In this document: positions 1 through 8,014 of the stretch, one piece after another
How the letters are laid out: each line of letters opens with the position of its first letter
How positions within the stretch are numbered: position 1 is the stretch's first letter
Assembly (NCBI GenBank): GCA_023443925.1
Contig: JAEZSL010000065.1
Span: 1 to 18,346, forward strand
From: Bacillota bacterium
Lineage (GTDB): Bacteria > Bacillota_A > Clostridia > Lachnospirales > Lachnospiraceae
DNA: 18,346 nt
Direction: 5' to 3'
Translations under genes and position numbers: made by a program
The notes under the pieces: model-generated
What the model saw: the letters and a program-made list of their open reading frames with translations, nothing else
Databases searched by the model: none
What the model was told of the DNA's origin: nothing

Positions 1-51
1 AACACAGATAATAACATATATAATTGTTATTATAGCTTTTAAAATTTCCAT
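1..51 (-). CDS. secG: SecG preprotein translocase subunit, N-terminal 17 codons only
   Basis: The minus strand reads MEILKAIITIIYVIICV from an ATG at 49-51 to the window edge, so the gene is cut off after 17 codons. An AGGAGGTG ribosome-binding site at 57-64 lies 5 nt before the ATG. The start MEIL followed by a run of Ile/Val is typical of the first membrane helix of clostridial SecG, a small two-helix membrane subunit of SecYEG that assists protein export. It lies 109 nt downstream of gpmI on the same strand, and secG directly after the glycolytic genes is a common clostridial order. I see no clear promoter or terminator in 52-160, so it may be co-transcribed with gpmI. The call rests on a short peptide plus context. 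Confidence 0.72.
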   Translation of the reverse strand, partial: MEILKAIITIIYVIICV

Positions 52-160
52 CACTGCACCTCCTAAAGCTTCAATGCTAATTCTAACATACAATATTACA
101 GATTTCAACTATTTTTTGTACAAGATACCCGCTATCCGCTTGGATGAATCTGAATATAGC

Positions 161-1705
161 CTATTTCTTAATAAGCAGGGATTTACCGGTCATTTCTTTC
201 GGCTGCTCCATTCCCATCATTTCGATCATGGTTGGTGCAAGATCCGCCAGGCAGCCATCCTCTTTTAATGTATAAGCCTTGTCGTAGTTAACCAGGATAA
301 ATGGCACTTCATTAATGGTATGGGCCGTAAAAGGTTCTCCGGTGGTGTAATCAACCAACTGCTCCGCATTACCATGGTCAGCACAGATAAACATCTGTCC
401 GTCAACAGCTAATAAAGCTTCGTAAGCCATGCCTACGCACTTATCAACAGCTTCCACAGCTCTAATGGCAGCATCCTGAATACCGGTATGGCCTACCATA
501 TCCGGATTGGCAAAGTTAACGATAATAACATCATATTTCAGTGATTTAATCGCTTCTACCAAATTACCAGCTACATCAAATGCACTCATCTCCGGCTGTA
601 AATCGTAAGTAGCTACTTTTGGAGAATTTACCAGTATACGTTCTTCTCCTGCATTGGGAACTTCTACGCCTCCGTTAAAGAAGAAGGTAACATGGGCATA
701 TTTCTCTGTTTCGGCAAGTCTTAACTGCTTTAAGTTATTAGCCGCCAGAAACTGTCCGAAGGTATTATCAATGGATATCTTATGAAATGCTACAATTTTA
801 TTTTTGATTGTAACGTCATATTCGGAAAAACAAACATAAGTTAAGGGCATTCTTCCATTGTCTCTCTTAAATCCGGCAAATTCATCATCACAGAAAGCTC
901 TTGTAATTTCTCTTGCTCTGTCAGGTCTGAAATTAAAGAAAATGACAGAATCATCTTCCTTAATCGTTGCAACCGGTCTGCCGTCTTTTGTAATTACAGT
1001 AGGTACTACAAATTCATCATTTACATTTGCCTCATAAGATTTTTGTATAGCCTCTACTCCGTTTTCAGCCGTATCACCTTCACCAAAAACCATGGCACGG
1101 TAAGCTTTTTCTACCCTGTCCCATCTATTGTCACGGTCCATAACATAATAACGGCCCATAACGGTAGCAATCTGGCCGACACCCAGTTCTTCCATCTTAT
1201 CAGCCAGTGCTTGTGCAAAGCCTTTACCAGAAGTAGGTGCCGTATCCCTGCCGTCTAAGAAGGCATGTACATATACATTCTTAACTCCTTCTTTTTTAGC
1301 CATTTCCAGCAATCCGTAAAGATGGGTAATGTGGCTGTGTACACCACCGTCAGAAAGGAGTCCGAATAAGTGCAGATCAGAGCCTTCTTTTTTGCAGTTA
1401 TCCATTGCTTTTAACATTGCTTCGTTTTTAAAGAAATCGCCGTCCTTGATTTCTTTTGTGATTCTGGTCAGTTCCTGGTAAATAATTCTTCCCGCACCCA
1501 TATTAAGATGTCCTACCTCAGAATTTCCCATCTGGCCTTCCGGAAGACCTACTGCCATTCCGCTGGCATAACCCTTTACGAAGGGGTATTCCGTCATCAA
1601 TTTATCCATAACCGGGGTATCGGCTAATTTTACCGCATTGCCTTCTTTTTTCTCATTTAAGCCATATCCGTCTAATATCATTAATACCGTAGGTTTTTTA
1701 CTCAT
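161..1705 (-). CDS. gpmI: 2,3-bisphosphoglycerate-independent phosphoglycerate mutase
   Basis: Cytosolic glycolytic enzyme that interconverts 3- and 2-phosphoglycerate using two Mn ions and a phosphoserine intermediate (alkaline phosphatase superfamily). Its 514 residues match the usual 510-515. Visible motifs are the metal-binding LDGYG (Asp12), the nucleophile in GQMGNSEVGHLNMG (Ser62), DGRDTAPTSG near 152, the FRPDRARE substrate loop near 265, the ADHGNAE metal site near 445 and a late HT pair in AHTINEVP. The ATG is preceded by AAAGGAG. It is the last glycolytic gene of the gap-pgk-tpiA-gpmI run, 125 nt after tpiA with a hairpin between. In Bacillus the homologue is strongly pH- and Mn-dependent, which matters during spore dehydration; that is family knowledge, not visible here. 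Confidence 0.97.
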   Translation of the reverse strand: MSKKPTVLMILDGYGLNEKKEGNAVKLADTPVMDKLMTEYPFVKGYASGMAVGLPEGQMGNSEVGHLNMGAGRIIYQELTRITKEIKDGDFFKNEAMLKAMDNCKKEGSDLHLFGLLSDGGVHSHITHLYGLLEMAKKEGVKNVYVHAFLDGRDTAPTSGKGFAQALADKMEELGVGQIATVMGRYYVMDRDNRWDRVEKAYRAMVFGEGDTAENGVEAIQKSYEANVNDEFVVPTVITKDGRPVATIKEDDSVIFFNFRPDRAREITRAFCDDEFAGFKRDNGRMPLTYVCFSEYDVTIKNKIVAFHKISIDNTFGQFLAANNLKQLRLAETEKYAHVTFFFNGGVEVPNAGEERILVNSPKVATYDLQPEMSAFDVAGNLVEAIKSLKYDVIIVNFANPDMVGHTGIQDAAIRAVEAVDKCVGMAYEALLAVDGQMFICADHGNAEQLVDYTTGEPFTAHTINEVPFILVNYDKAYTLKEDGCLADLAPTMIEMMGMEQPKEMTGKSLLIKK

Positions 1706-1756
1706 TATGTTTACTCCTTTGTCTGTAATACATAGTGACTTAATAAAATTATCACT

Positions 1757-1793
1757 ACAAAATCTTAAATAAGGTTATGGGCCTTATTTAAGA
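1757..1793 (-). terminator. Perfect 12-bp hairpin between tpiA and gpmI
   Basis: Arms at 1763-1774 and 1782-1793 (TCTTAAATAAGG and its exact complement) close a 7-nt loop. Read on the minus strand, the second arm is followed by TTTTG, while the plus strand has no T-run, so it looks like a weak intrinsic terminator or an mRNA-processing/stability hairpin after tpiA. The stem is AU-rich, so partial read-through into gpmI is plausible. There is no obvious consensus promoter between it and gpmI. Confidence 0.6.
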
Positions 1794-1830
1794 CAAGAAA
1801 CTGGTTTATTGTATTATTGTAATTATTGTC

Positions 1831-2577
1831 TTATTTGTAATTAACAATTTTACCAAAGTCAGGTTTTAAGCTTGCACCGCCAACTAAACCGCCATCGATG
1901 TCAGGCTGTGAGAATAATTCAGCCGCACTTGCTGCGGTTACGCTGCCGCCGTACTGGATACGGATCGCTGCTGCGGTTGCCACATCATAGATCTCAGCAA
2001 TACATTGACGGATCGCTTTGCATACTTCCTGAGCCTGTTCGGTTGTAGCAACTTTACCGGTACCGATAGCCCAGATAGGTTCGTAAGCAATTACTGCTGT
2101 TTTAGCCTGATCCGGTGTTACATTTAAAAATGCAATCTTAATCTGCTGGCGGATAAAATCAATGGTAACACCTTGTTCTCTCTGGGTAAGGGATTCACCG
2201 CAGCAAATAATGGGAGTTATGCCATGTTCAAATGCTTTTAATACTTTTTTATTAACCGTTACATCGGTTTCAGCAAAATATTCTCTTCTTTCAGAATGAC
2301 CGATAATAACATATTTAACGCCGATATCAGTAAGCATATTAGGTGCAATTTCACCGGTAAAAGCGCCGTTTTCTTCATAATACATGTTTTCAGCACCGAT
2401 TTCAATATTAGATCCTTTTGCAGCTTCAATCGCTGTAGTAAGGGAAATAGCAGGTACGCAGAATACCACATCCGCATCTTTTGTCTCAACCAGAGGTTTT
2501 AGTTCATTTATTAAGGTAACAGTCTCACTGGGAGTTTTATTCATTTTCCAGTTACCGGCGATTATTTTCTTACGCAT
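1831..2577 (-). CDS. tpiA: Triosephosphate isomerase
   Basis: Homodimeric TIM-barrel enzyme of glycolysis that interconverts dihydroxyacetone phosphate and glyceraldehyde 3-phosphate. Its 248 residues are the normal length. Key residues are present: Lys11 in AGNWKMN, His94 in IIGHSERR, the catalytic base Glu166 in [10 protein letters not shown] (the flexible loop lid), and the phosphate-binding IQYGGSV and GLVGGASL motifs near the C terminus. The ATG is preceded by AAAGGAG. The gene lies third in the gap-pgk-tpiA-gpmI run, 142 nt after pgk, with predicted RNA structures on both sides. Nothing is truncated or unusual in the protein. Confidence 0.98.
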   Translation of the reverse strand: MRKKIIAGNWKMNKTPSETVTLINELKPLVETKDADVVFCVPAISLTTAIEAAKGSNIEIGAENMYYEENGAFTGEIAPNMLTDIGVKYVIIGHSERREYFAETDVTVNKKVLKAFEHGITPIICCGESLTQREQGVTIDFIRQQIKIAFLNVTPDQAKTAVIAYEPIWAIGTGKVATTEQAQEVCKAIRQCIAEIYDVATAAAIRIQYGGSVTAASAAELFSQPDIDGGLVGGASLKPDFGKIVNYK

Positions 2578-2616
2578 AGTTTTCTCCTTTATGTCAGACA
2601 GAATTAAGATATCAAT

Positions 2617-2717
2617 AAGAGACTCCTTTTTGCATTCTTTATTACTGCCCTATATTCGTTCAGAAAGGGACGGTAAGTTATAAAACAGTTACCTGTCCCT
2701 GTAATTAATAGTCTCTT
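2617..2717 (-). repeat. Nested inverted repeats in the pgk-tpiA spacer
   Basis: An outer pair (AAGAGACT at 2617-2624, AGTCTCTT at 2710-2717) encloses an inner hairpin. The inner arms are 2666-2676 and 2689-2700: AGGGAC pairs with GTCCCT, then after a one-base bulge GGTAA pairs with TTACC, leaving a 12-nt loop. The fold fills most of the spacer and begins 2 nt after the pgk stop codon. On the minus strand the inner stem is followed by TTTCTG, a poor terminator tail. A role in mRNA processing or in setting the tpiA/pgk ratio is inference. Confidence 0.5.
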
Positions 2718-2719
2718 TA

Positions 2720-3913
2720 TTATTTGTCGTTAGCTGCTGCTACTCCGGGAAGTTCTTTTCCTTCCAGGAATTCAAGGGAAGCGCCGCCGCCGGTTGAAAT
2801 ATGAGTCATCTTATCACCATAACCTAAGATATTAACCGCTGCTGCGGAATCACCGCCGCCGATAATGGTAGTAGCTTCTATTTCTGCCAGTGCCTTTGCA
2901 ACTGCTATGGTACCCTGGGCAAAGTTGGAGAATTCGAATACCCCCATAGGTCCGTTCCAAACAACGGTTTTAGCGTTCTTTATAGCATCTGCATATAATT
3001 CACGGGTTTTTTCACCGATATCAAGTCCCTGCCAGTCAGCTTCGATTTCACCGCGGCCTACGGTCTTGAATTCAGCATCATTGGAAAAGTCTTTTGCTAC
3101 AACAGTATCCACAGGGATTAATAATTTAACGCCTTTTTTCTCTGCCTTGTCCATCATTTCTTTCGCATATTCCAGATAATCAGCTTCCAGTAAGGAATTA
3201 CCCACTTCTTCTCCTAATGCTTTCATGAAGGTATAAGCCATACCACCACCGATTATTAATGTATCAACTTTATCTAATAAGTTATCAATTACGGAAATCT
3301 TGCTGGATACTTTGGAGCCGCCAAGGATAGCAACAAAAGGTCTTTCAGGGTTGTTTACCGCATTGCCCAGGAAATCAATTTCTTTCTGCATTAAGTAACC
3401 TACAACTGCAGTATCCACATACTTCGTTACACCAACGTTGGAGCAGTGTGCTCTGTGAGCGGTACCAAAGGCATCATTTACAAATACATCACAAAGAGAT
3501 GCCAGGTCTTCGCTGAAAGCATCCACGTTCTTTGTTTCTTCTGCTCTGTAACGGGTATTCTCAAGAAGTACTACATCTCCTTCTTTCATCGCTGCTACAG
3601 CTGCTTTTGCATTGTCGCCTACTACATTGGCATCTGCTGCAAATGTAACCGGCTGTCCAAGTAATTCTGTTAATCTTACGGCAACCGGTGCTAAAGATAA
3701 TTCCGGTTTCGGTTCGCCCTTGGGTTTACCAAGATGGGAGCAAAGGATAACCTTTCCGCCATCTCCGATTAACTTCTTGATGGTTGGAAGTGCTGCCACC
3801 AGACGGTTTTCATCTGTTATTCTTCCTTCCTGTAACGGAACATTAAAATCACATCTTACTAAAACTCTTTTGCCTTTTACATTAATATCATCTACTGATT
3901 TCTTATTAAGCAT
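2720..3913 (-). CDS. pgk: Phosphoglycerate kinase
   Basis: Makes ATP and 3-phosphoglycerate from 1,3-bisphosphoglycerate in lower glycolysis. Its 397 residues are the normal length. The N-domain substrate motifs [16 protein letters not shown]-like [13 protein letters not shown] and [11 protein letters not shown] are present, as are C-domain nucleotide motifs [30 protein letters not shown] and the final [14 protein letters not shown] chose the ATG at 3911-3913 (MLNKKSV...) because AAAGGAG lies 8 nt before it; an in-frame ATG 8 codons upstream has no such site and would itself include the ribosome-binding site. Pgk follows gap by 217 nt, a spacer holding two RNA-fold candidates, so pgk may be expressed at a level different from gap. 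Confidence 0.97.
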   Translation of the reverse strand: MLNKKSVDDINVKGKRVLVRCDFNVPLQEGRITDENRLVAALPTIKKLIGDGGKVILCSHLGKPKGEPKPELSLAPVAVRLTELLGQPVTFAADANVVGDNAKAAVAAMKEGDVVLLENTRYRAEETKNVDAFSEDLASLCDVFVNDAFGTAHRAHCSNVGVTKYVDTAVVGYLMQKEIDFLGNAVNNPERPFVAILGGSKVSSKISVIDNLLDKVDTLIIGGGMAYTFMKALGEEVGNSLLEADYLEYAKEMMDKAEKKGVKLLIPVDTVVAKDFSNDAEFKTVGRGEIEADWQGLDIGEKTRELYADAIKNAKTVVWNGPMGVFEFSNFAQGTIAVAKALAEIEATTIIGGGDSAAAVNILGYGDKMTHISTGGGASLEFLEGKELPGVAAANDK

Positions 3914-3971
3914 ATGTGTGACTCCTTTCGATTTCATAATAAGCCGTATGCGGCCGTATATATAAGCTGAT

Positions 3972-4052
3972 GTATAAAAATAAGTCCGGTCATTGCTTTA
4001 AGCCATAGAGGGTTCGGTAAACGTTCCTCGACTTAATTTACAAAGACCGGAC
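3972..4052 (-). terminator. Tiered stem-loop with U-rich tail in the gap-pgk spacer
   Basis: A perfect 8-bp outer stem (GTCCGGTC at 3984-3991, GACCGGAC at 4045-4052) encloses two inner candidate pairings, TTAAG with CTTAA and GAGG with CCTC, giving a three-tier fold of 69 nt. On the minus strand it is followed by TTATTTTTAT. This may be a leaky terminator after gap or an attenuator for pgk. I see no T-box or known riboswitch consensus in it. The sequence shows the pairing; the function is inferred. Confidence 0.5.
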
Positions 4053-4074
4053 CCATTATAGGATCAATATTAAT

Positions 4075-4098
4075 ATTAGAACTGGCTACAGTTCTAAT
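4075..4098 (-). repeat. Perfect 10-bp hairpin just after gap
   Basis: Arms at 4075-4084 and 4089-4098 (ATTAGAACTG and its complement) close a 4-nt loop, 32 nt after the gap stop codon. No T-run follows on either strand, so it is not a standard intrinsic terminator. It may cap the gap mRNA 3' end after processing, or pair alternatively with the larger fold at 3984-4052. Confidence 0.5.
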
Positions 4099-4130
4099 TG
4101 CGCTGTTAGGCGCCGGGTACTACAATTTAA

Positions 4131-5144
4131 TTAATTTAATTCAGCAAAATACTTAATAGTTCTTACCATCTGGCTGGTATAGGAATTTTCATTGTCATAC
4201 CAGGATACAACTTTAACCAGTGTTTGTCCATTACCAAGATCAGTAACTTTAGTCTGGGTTGCATCGAATAAGGAACCGAAAGTAATTCCGATGATATCGG
4301 AAGATACTAATTCTTCTTCTGTATAACCAAAGGAAGGAGACGCTGCTGCTTTCATAGCTGCATTAACATCTGCTTTTGTAACTGTTCCATTGCAAACTGC
4401 TACTAATTCAGTAGTAGAACCAGTAGGAACGGGAACTCTCTGAGCAGATCCATCTAACTTTCCTGCTAATTCAGGAACAACAAGTCCGATTGCTTTAGCT
4501 GCACCAGTGGAGTTAGGAACGATATTAACAGCTGCTGCACGAGCTCTTCTTAAATCTCCCTTAGGATGAGGACCATCAAGTGTCATCTGATCGCCGGTAT
4601 AAGCATGAATTGTAGTCATGAAACCTTTTGCGATTGGAGCTAATTTATTTAAAGTGTCAGCCATAGGAGCTAAACAGTTAGTTGTACAAGATGCTGCGGA
4701 AATAATTGTATCTTCTGCTTTTAATGTCTCTTCATTTACGCTGAATACAACGGTAGGAAGATCATCGCCAGCCGGTGCAGAAATAACAACCTTTTTAGCA
4801 CCTGCATCAATATGAGCCTGGGATTTTGCTTTGGATACGAAAAATCCGGTGCATTCAAGAACTACGTCTACACCAAGTTCTTTCCAAGGAAGATCTTTAG
4901 GGTCTCTCTGAGCATAAATTTTGATTTCTTTACCTTCAACTACGATTGAATCTTCTTTCGCTTCTACTGTATCACCTTTTGCATATCTACCCTGTGCTGA
5001 ATCATATTTCAATAAATGAGCAAGCATTTTAGGATTTGTTAAATCATTAATTGCAACGATTTCATATCCTTCAGCACCAAACATTTGTCTGAATGCAAGA
5101 CGTCCGATACGTCCAAAACCATTAATTGCCACTTTTACTGCCAT
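4131..5144 (-). CDS. gap: Glyceraldehyde-3-phosphate dehydrogenase, glycolytic NAD type
   Basis: Oxidises glyceraldehyde 3-phosphate to 1,3-bisphosphoglycerate with NAD, as a cytosolic tetramer. It has 337 residues, normal length. The Rossmann motif NGFGRIGR (8-15) is followed by AINDLT with Asp34, which favours NAD over NADP. The catalytic Cys153 is in [10 protein letters not shown] and His180 in TIHAYTGDQ; the [20 protein letters not shown] region and the final WYDNE motif are present. The start ATG has AGGAGG 9 nt upstream. It is the first gene of the glycolytic run, with a sigma-A promoter about 150 nt upstream and a stem-loop in the leader. There is no CggR-like repressor gene next to it, unlike the B. 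subtilis gapA operon. Confidence 0.98.
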   Translation of the reverse strand: MAVKVAINGFGRIGRLAFRQMFGAEGYEIVAINDLTNPKMLAHLLKYDSAQGRYAKGDTVEAKEDSIVVEGKEIKIYAQRDPKDLPWKELGVDVVLECTGFFVSKAKSQAHIDAGAKKVVISAPAGDDLPTVVFSVNEETLKAEDTIISAASCTTNCLAPMADTLNKLAPIAKGFMTTIHAYTGDQMTLDGPHPKGDLRRARAAAVNIVPNSTGAAKAIGLVVPELAGKLDGSAQRVPVPTGSTTELVAVCNGTVTKADVNAAMKAAASPSFGYTEEELVSSDIIGITFGSLFDATQTKVTDLGNGQTLVKVVSWYDNENSYTSQMVRTIKYFAELN

Positions 5145-5181
5145 GTTATAATTCCTCCTAATTGTTAAATTTTATAATATA

Positions 5182-5239
5182 CTGTCATGCCCTTTACATA
5201 ACTAAAAAGCCGTAGATATAAATTATGTATATATGACAG
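5182..5239 (-). promoter_or_regulatory. Stem-loop in the gap 5' leader
   Basis: CTGTCAT (5182-5188) pairs perfectly with ATGACAG (5233-5239), and ACATAA (5196-5201) pairs with TTATGT (5223-5228) further in. The structure lies inside the roughly 137-nt leader that follows the gap promoter, ending about 25 nt before the ribosome-binding site. It could stabilise the mRNA or act as a regulator site at DNA or RNA level. No known leader family was recognised. Confidence 0.45.
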
Positions 5240-5287
5240 CTATTAATCAAATTATCTGATTGACAAATTTTTCTCAAACACTATATC

Positions 5288-5316
5288 ATTTTACCTTTTT
5301 TAAAATAAAATATCAA
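5288..5316 (-). promoter_or_regulatory. Sigma-A promoter of the glycolytic operon
   Basis: On the minus strand the -35 TTGATA (5311-5316) is separated by exactly 17 nt from the -10 TAAAAT (5288-5293). The expected start is near 5281, giving a leader of about 137 nt before the gap ATG. This is the only near-consensus promoter I found upstream of gap. Confidence 0.72.
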
Positions 5317-5470
5317 GTGGAAAATGCAAATTCATGGAATATTAATAGAATTTACATATTTATTTAGTTCTAGTCCTATTATTTGTGCAAAATATTTGTA
5401 ATAAATTTACTTGTACCATAAAATGACTCTATTAATTTAAAAGGCATTTTTATTAACGCACTTTTATGAT

Positions 5471-5511
5471 TTAAACACTCCTACTACCAAATCAGTAGTA
5501 AGAGTGTTTAA
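5471..5511 (-). terminator. Strong hairpin after the coat-gene pair
   Basis: Arms 5471-5487 and 5495-5511 form a 17-bp stem with a 7-nt loop. The only non-Watson-Crick position, 5481/5501, is a G-U pair in minus-strand RNA but a C-A mismatch in plus-strand RNA, which supports a minus-strand transcript. It begins 8 nt after the stop codon of the coat gene at 5520. There is no clean U-run after it, so termination efficiency is uncertain. Confidence 0.65.
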
Positions 5512-5519
5512 TCATCAAA

Positions 5520-5816
5520 TTATTTCATGCTGCCCTTGCCTGACATACCGGATTGACCGGACATTCCAGCCTGGCTGTTAATGAAATTTTTTACGTTCAT
5601 GATTTCATCCTGGGTAGCTTTTTGAGAGGATTGATAATAATTTTTATTTTTAGCGATTGTATATAATTCATACTGACAGGTTTCACCCTCATTACGGAAT
5701 TTTTGAAGAGTCTGTCTAAGTTCTTGATTTTCCGTCTGAGCTATCATATCTGCCATACTTTTCAAGCCCGAGTTAATTGAATTTAAAGCATCCGTTACCA
5801 TTACTTGCTCTTGCAT
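5520..5816 (-). CDS. Spore coat protein, CotF-like (ferritin-like helical fold)
   Basis: A 98-residue protein of the coat F type found in many endospore formers. Residues 1-80 read as amphipathic helices (VTDALNSINSGLKSMADMIA, QELRQTLQKFRNE), matching the four-helix coat F pattern, and YELYTIAKNKNYYQ resembles the conserved Tyr-rich segment. The tail has repeated GMSG units ending in GKGSMK, like the flexible Gly/Met/Ser tails of coat proteins. The start ATG follows AGGAGG, which itself overlaps the stop codon of the upstream gene. Expected site is the spore coat, made late in the mother cell; I could not confirm a mother-cell sigma promoter upstream. Confidence 0.75.
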   Translation of the reverse strand: MQEQVMVTDALNSINSGLKSMADMIAQTENQELRQTLQKFRNEGETCQYELYTIAKNKNYYQSSQKATQDEIMNVKNFINSQAGMSGQSGMSGKGSMK

Positions 5817-5827
5817 ATGCTAACCTC

Positions 5828-6013
5828 CTATTTTAAGAATTGAATTAAGGTCTGTTTTTTCTGCTCAGCTGACTGAGATTCTTTTTGGAAGAATTGTTTT
5901 ACATAAGGATCCGTACAATTTTCAGCATAGGATTTGTATTTTTCCTTATCCGTTTCACTAAACAGCAATAGATGTCTTAAATTCTGCAGTTCCATTTCTG
6001 ATATATTACTCAT
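5828..6013 (-). CDS. Small coat-associated helical protein, partner of the CotF-like gene
   Basis: A 61-residue, highly charged, all-helical protein (ELQNLRHLLLFSETDKEKY, DPYVKQFFQKES) with no signal peptide or membrane segment. The DPYVKQFF segment resembles the second half of coat F domains, so it may be a half-size relative that pairs with its neighbour. The ATG is preceded by AAGGAGGAAATTTAA. Its TAG stop (5828-5830) forms part of the TAGGAGG ribosome-binding site of the next gene, 11 nt before that gene's start, so translation of the two is probably coupled. Small genes of this kind often sit beside cotF-like genes in Clostridia. The exact function is unknown. Confidence 0.65.
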   Translation of the reverse strand: MSNISEMELQNLRHLLLFSETDKEKYKSYAENCTDPYVKQFFQKESQSAEQKKQTLIQFLK

Positions 6014-6342
6014 TTAAATTTCCTCCTTTTTTACTCGAAATAATACAGATAATTGCAACAAGAAACATGCGTATAGGGGTTTTTCACAAAAATCATTATT
6101 TTATCAATATCAATGATAATATTTCATGAAAACATTAATTTCTTTGAGCAGTTATCTATAGTTATTATCTCAACGGAGGCATTTTATTATGCAAGAAAAG
6201 CTTTGCTTTTTATCCAGATTTTAGCTATTATTAATAGAAATCCATCAGTCTCATTCAATATTCAGTTTTTTTGCAGAAATATTTTTTACCAATTCTATTT
6301 CAATTCCTAATATCAAACCTTATATTTCCTGATCATTTTTTA
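6014..6342. other. 329-nt AT-rich spacer between glgA and the coat pair
   Basis: This stretch should hold the coat-pair promoter, but I found no convincing sigma-A, sigma-E, sigma-K or sigma-G match. A 6-bp dyad, TTATCA (6101-6106) and TGATAA (6114-6119), lies about 90 nt upstream of the first coat gene. No clear terminator follows glgA. An 11-codon plus-strand frame after a GGAGG at 6175-6179 is not supported as a gene. Confidence 0.4.
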
Positions 6343-7779
6343 TTACAAATTTTCATATAATTCTTCATAAAGTCTTGCCGAATTATTCCAGGAAAAGTCT
6401 TTTTCCATACCCCGGTCTATTATCTTATTCCATTCTCTTTTTTTATTAAAATAGATCGTTTTAGCATAGCGGATTACAGCTAACATTTCATGGGCATTAT
6501 AATTGGTAAAGCTAAATCCGGTCCCGGTACTTTCATATTCGTTATAAGGTTCCACCGTATCCTTTAGACCTCCGGTTTCCCTTATAATCGGTACTGTTCC
6601 GTAACGGAGGCTGATAAGCTGGCTTAAACCGCAGGGTTCAAACAGAGACGGCATTAAAAATGCATCACAGGCCGCATATATTTTATGTGCTTTTTCATCG
6701 GAATAATAAATATTGGCGGATACCCTGTCTCCGTACTTCCAGGCATAATGCCGGAACAGGTTTTCATATTTTTGCTCTCCGGTACCCAAGATTACAAGCT
6801 GGGTGTCCTCCGAGCATAATTCCTCTATAATATAATCGATTAAATCGAAGCCTTTCTGGTCAGTCAGCCTTGATACGATACCAATCATAAATCTTTTATC
6901 GTTCTGTTCAAGGCCAAATTCTTGCTGCAGAGCCCGTTTGTTTTTTATTTTTTCTTTCCGGAAGTTTTTCGTATTATAGTTTCGATAGATTAAGGTGTCA
7001 TTTTCCGGATTATATTCCTCGTAATCGATGCCATTTACAATACCGGCAAGGACATTGCTTCTGGCACGCATCAAACCATCCAGTCCTTCACCATAAAAAG
7101 GTGTGGTTATTTCATGTGCATAGGAGCTGCTGACGGTTGTGACATAATCTGCATATACAATTCCGCCTTTTAAATAGTTTGCATTTCCATAAGCTTCTAA
7201 TTTATCGGCTGTAAAATAATAATCGGACAGACCGGTAATATCCTTAACGGTTTTTAGGTCCCATACTCCCTGAAATTTCAGATTATGTATCGTCATTATC
7301 GTCTTAATGCCTCTGTAAAACTCGTTACTCATAAATATATCCTTCAGATAAATCGGCAGCAATCCGGTCTGCCAGTCATGGCAGTGAATAATGTCCGGTT
7401 TAAAATCCAGAATCGGAAGGGCGGAAAGGCACGCTTTGCAAAAGAAAGCAAATTTTTCAATGTCCTCATAGACATTTCCGTAAGGTGTGTTTCCGGTAAA
7501 ATAAAACTCGTTGTCAATAAAATAGTAAGTAATGCCGTTATAGGAGGTTTCCAGCAGTCCGACATACTGGTTTCTCCATGACAGATCCATGTCAAAATGT
7601 GTTTTAAACTCCATTTTTTCTTTCAGTATATCCGGAATCACCCTGTATTTGGGCAATATCACACGTATATCGTATTCTTCCTGATTCATGTATTTTGGCA
7701 GAGATCCTACTACATCTGCCAATCCGCCAGTTTTAATAAATGGAACGCATTCTGATGCTGCATATAATACTTTCTTCAT
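6343..7779 (-). CDS. glgA: Glycogen synthase, ADP-glucose type (GT5)
   Basis: Transfers glucose from ADP-glucose to growing alpha-1,4-glucan. The 478 residues match bacterial GlgA. The N-terminal Rossmann domain starts MKKVLYAASECVPFIKTGG, with the ADP-glucose-binding KTGGLADV at 16-23. HCHDWQTGL near 135 and TIHNLKFQG near 168 are family motifs. The C-terminal domain has GIVSRLTDQKG, and the retaining E-x7-E motif lies in FEPCGLSQ...RETGG near 380-400. The ATG follows GGGAGGG. No glgB, glgC, glgD or glgP gene is adjacent, so it is a lone glycogen gene here; many Clostridia accumulate glycogen-like granules before sporulation. It has its own promoter candidate about 45 nt upstream. Confidence 0.97.
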   Translation of the reverse strand: MKKVLYAASECVPFIKTGGLADVVGSLPKYMNQEEYDIRVILPKYRVIPDILKEKMEFKTHFDMDLSWRNQYVGLLETSYNGITYYFIDNEFYFTGNTPYGNVYEDIEKFAFFCKACLSALPILDFKPDIIHCHDWQTGLLPIYLKDIFMSNEFYRGIKTIMTIHNLKFQGVWDLKTVKDITGLSDYYFTADKLEAYGNANYLKGGIVYADYVTTVSSSYAHEITTPFYGEGLDGLMRARSNVLAGIVNGIDYEEYNPENDTLIYRNYNTKNFRKEKIKNKRALQQEFGLEQNDKRFMIGIVSRLTDQKGFDLIDYIIEELCSEDTQLVILGTGEQKYENLFRHYAWKYGDRVSANIYYSDEKAHKIYAACDAFLMPSLFEPCGLSQLISLRYGTVPIIRETGGLKDTVEPYNEYESTGTGFSFTNYNAHEMLAVIRYAKTIYFNKKREWNKIIDRGMEKDFSWNNSARLYEELYENL

Positions 7780-7823
7780 CCATTACCCTCCCGCATATAT
7801 TACTATCTTAGAACATCATATTA

Positions 7824-7851
7824 ATTATACATTATACTTGTCTAATGTAAA
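7824..7851 (-). promoter_or_regulatory. Candidate sigma-A promoter of glgA
   Basis: On the minus strand TTTACA (7846-7851) lies 16 nt from TATAAT (7824-7829). A second overlapping TATAAT at 7831-7836 has only a poor -35. The predicted leader is about 40 nt, ending in the GGGAGGG site of glgA. Confidence 0.5.
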
Positions 7852-7916
7852 AGCAATTTTTAAGTAAAGCGAAACAAAAAAGGTTATAGCCACCTGGTTA
7901 AAACAGGCAGCACAAA

Positions 7917-7964
7917 GTAATATAAAAGCCTGTCTTAAAGAGATAAACTCCGGAAGACAGGCTT
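7917..7964 (-). terminator. spo0A terminator
   Basis: A perfect 11-bp stem (7926-7936 with 7954-7964, AAGCCTGTCTT and complement) has a 17-nt loop. On the minus strand it ends GGCTTTTATATTACTTT, a moderate U-rich tail. It lies 50 nt after the spo0A stop and separates spo0A from the glgA promoter. Confidence 0.72.
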
Positions 7965-8014
7965 CTTTCTATTTCACATTGGATTATAAAACTTGGATTA
8001 TACAATACAATAAC

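Noticed and set aside
121..145. Imperfect inverted repeat after gpmI as a terminator
   Set aside because: The stem needs a 2-nt bulge and has no U-run on the minus strand.
5270..5300. Plus-strand TTGACA at 5270 with a TATATC-like -10
   Set aside because: No plus-strand gene follows; it would run antisense into the coat genes without other support.
6101..6119. Fur-like dyad TTATCA-N7-TGATAA
   Set aside because: The spacing is wrong for Fur or PerR boxes, the tract is AT-rich, and the coat genes downstream have no link to iron.
6175..6225. Plus-strand 11-codon frame with GGAGG and ATG, between glgA and the coat genes
   Set aside because: Too short to support, no promoter or conserved peptide seen, and the only plus-strand candidate in an otherwise minus-strand block.
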